Shown here piece by piece: positions 39,651 through 39,739 of a stretch of DNA of 39,739 nucleotides. The notes under the pieces were generated by a model. That model was not told the origin of the DNA. It saw nothing but the letters and a program-made list of their open reading frames with translations, and did no database searches. Origin of the DNA: Syntrophaceae bacterium UBA1411 (GTDB lineage: Bacteria > Desulfobacterota > Syntrophia > Syntrophales > Smithellaceae); NCBI GenBank assembly GCA_002304995.1, contig DBPV01000103.1:11540-51278 (forward strand), given 5' to 3'. Made by a program: the position numbers and the translations under genes. Every line of letters starts with the position of its first letter. Within the stretch, counting starts at the first letter, position 1.

Positions 39651-39739
39651 ATGAAAGAGTTGCTCACCATCGGACATTCGATTCACAGTGTTGAATCATT
39701 TATAGAGTTGCTCAGGCGGCATGACGTCAACGCCCTGTG
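39651..39739 (+). CDS. DUF488 family protein, start only (cut by window end)
   Basis: From the ATG at 39651 an open frame runs to the window edge, reading MKELLTIGHSIHSVESFIELL then RRHDVNAL. The TIGHS motif near the N-terminus followed by a helix FIELLRRHxV is the hallmark of DUF488 proteins, whose enzymatic role is unknown. It starts three bases after the stop of the small coiled-coil ORF. Being cut at 29 codons, nothing can be said about the rest. Confidence 0.8.
   Translation, partial: MKELLTIGHSIHSVESFIELLRRHDVNAL

Noticed and set aside
1..39739. tRNA, rRNA, CRISPR arrays, insertion sequences, prophage
   Set aside because: I found no cloverleaf-like segments, regularly spaced repeats, transposase or integrase frames. 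Short hairpins were all explained as terminators or candidate operators; a dedicated RNA search was not possible here.

Overview
The window is 39.7 kb of GC-rich bacterial chromosome with about 40 genes and no rRNA, tRNA, CRISPR array, phage or intact insertion sequence that I could see. The gene mix points to a strictly anaerobic, syntrophic-type member of the Desulfobacterota (Syntrophales such as Syntrophus or Smithella are my best guess): two glutaconate-type CoA-transferases, an ADP-forming acyl-CoA synthetase subunit, an epimerase-like VOC protein, an Isf-type iron-sulfur flavoprotein, a periplasmic fumarate-reductase-like flavoprotein and a pyruvoyl arginine decarboxylase. The assignment is inference from content, not from a marker gene.

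Layout. 0-3 kb (minus): a VOC protein, then a methyl-accepting chemotaxis protein followed by a secreted single-Cache protein, behind a good sigma-28 promoter. 3.2-5.1 kb (minus): three consecutive CBS-pair proteins, the first-transcribed one carrying a LuxR-type DNA-binding domain. 5.3-8.1 kb (minus): a nitrilase and a Tat-exported FAD flavoprotein. 8.2-10.1 kb (minus): amtB, a PII gene and a 67-residue stand-alone Fis-type HTH protein, behind a sigma-54 promoter with an upstream 16-bp palindrome. 10.2-14 kb (minus): mgtE, truA and an SH3/NlpC-P60 lipoprotein. 14.2-18.9 kb (plus): a run of seven genes (cNMP-domain protein, pyruvoyl arginine decarboxylase, alpha/beta hydrolase, ParA-like ATPase, DUF4384, DUF3617, FabG-like reductase) ended by a strong terminator. 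19-24.8 kb (minus): two two-subunit CoA-transferases flanking an orphan branched-chain-type binding protein. 25-26.4 kb (plus): YihY. 26.4-29.3 kb (minus): a complete polar amino-acid ABC importer behind a perfect consensus promoter. 29.5-32.1 kb (minus): an iron-sulfur flavoprotein fused to an SCP2-like domain, and a DHA2 efflux pump divergent from a TPR lipid-envelope-type secreted protein. 33.5-38.4 kb: UspA (plus), a four-PAS GGDEF-EAL protein and an acyl-CoA synthetase alpha subunit (both minus). 38.5-39.7 kb (plus): a methyltransferase, then an AT-richer edge with a short coiled-coil ORF and the start of a DUF488 gene.

The most coherent and least ordinary systems are the amtB-PII-miniFis operon (PII has Glu at the usual uridylylation site Tyr51, plus a stand-alone EBP-like DNA-binding domain and a sigma-54 promoter with a palindrome at about -100), the cNMP/arginine decarboxylase/ParA gene run, the two-piece chemoreceptor (MCP plus secreted Cache protein), the CBS-LuxR regulator with two satellite CBS proteins, and the flavoprotein-SCP2 fusion. 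Very long antisense ORFs (up to 1104 codons) cover real genes and are treated as GC-driven shadows.
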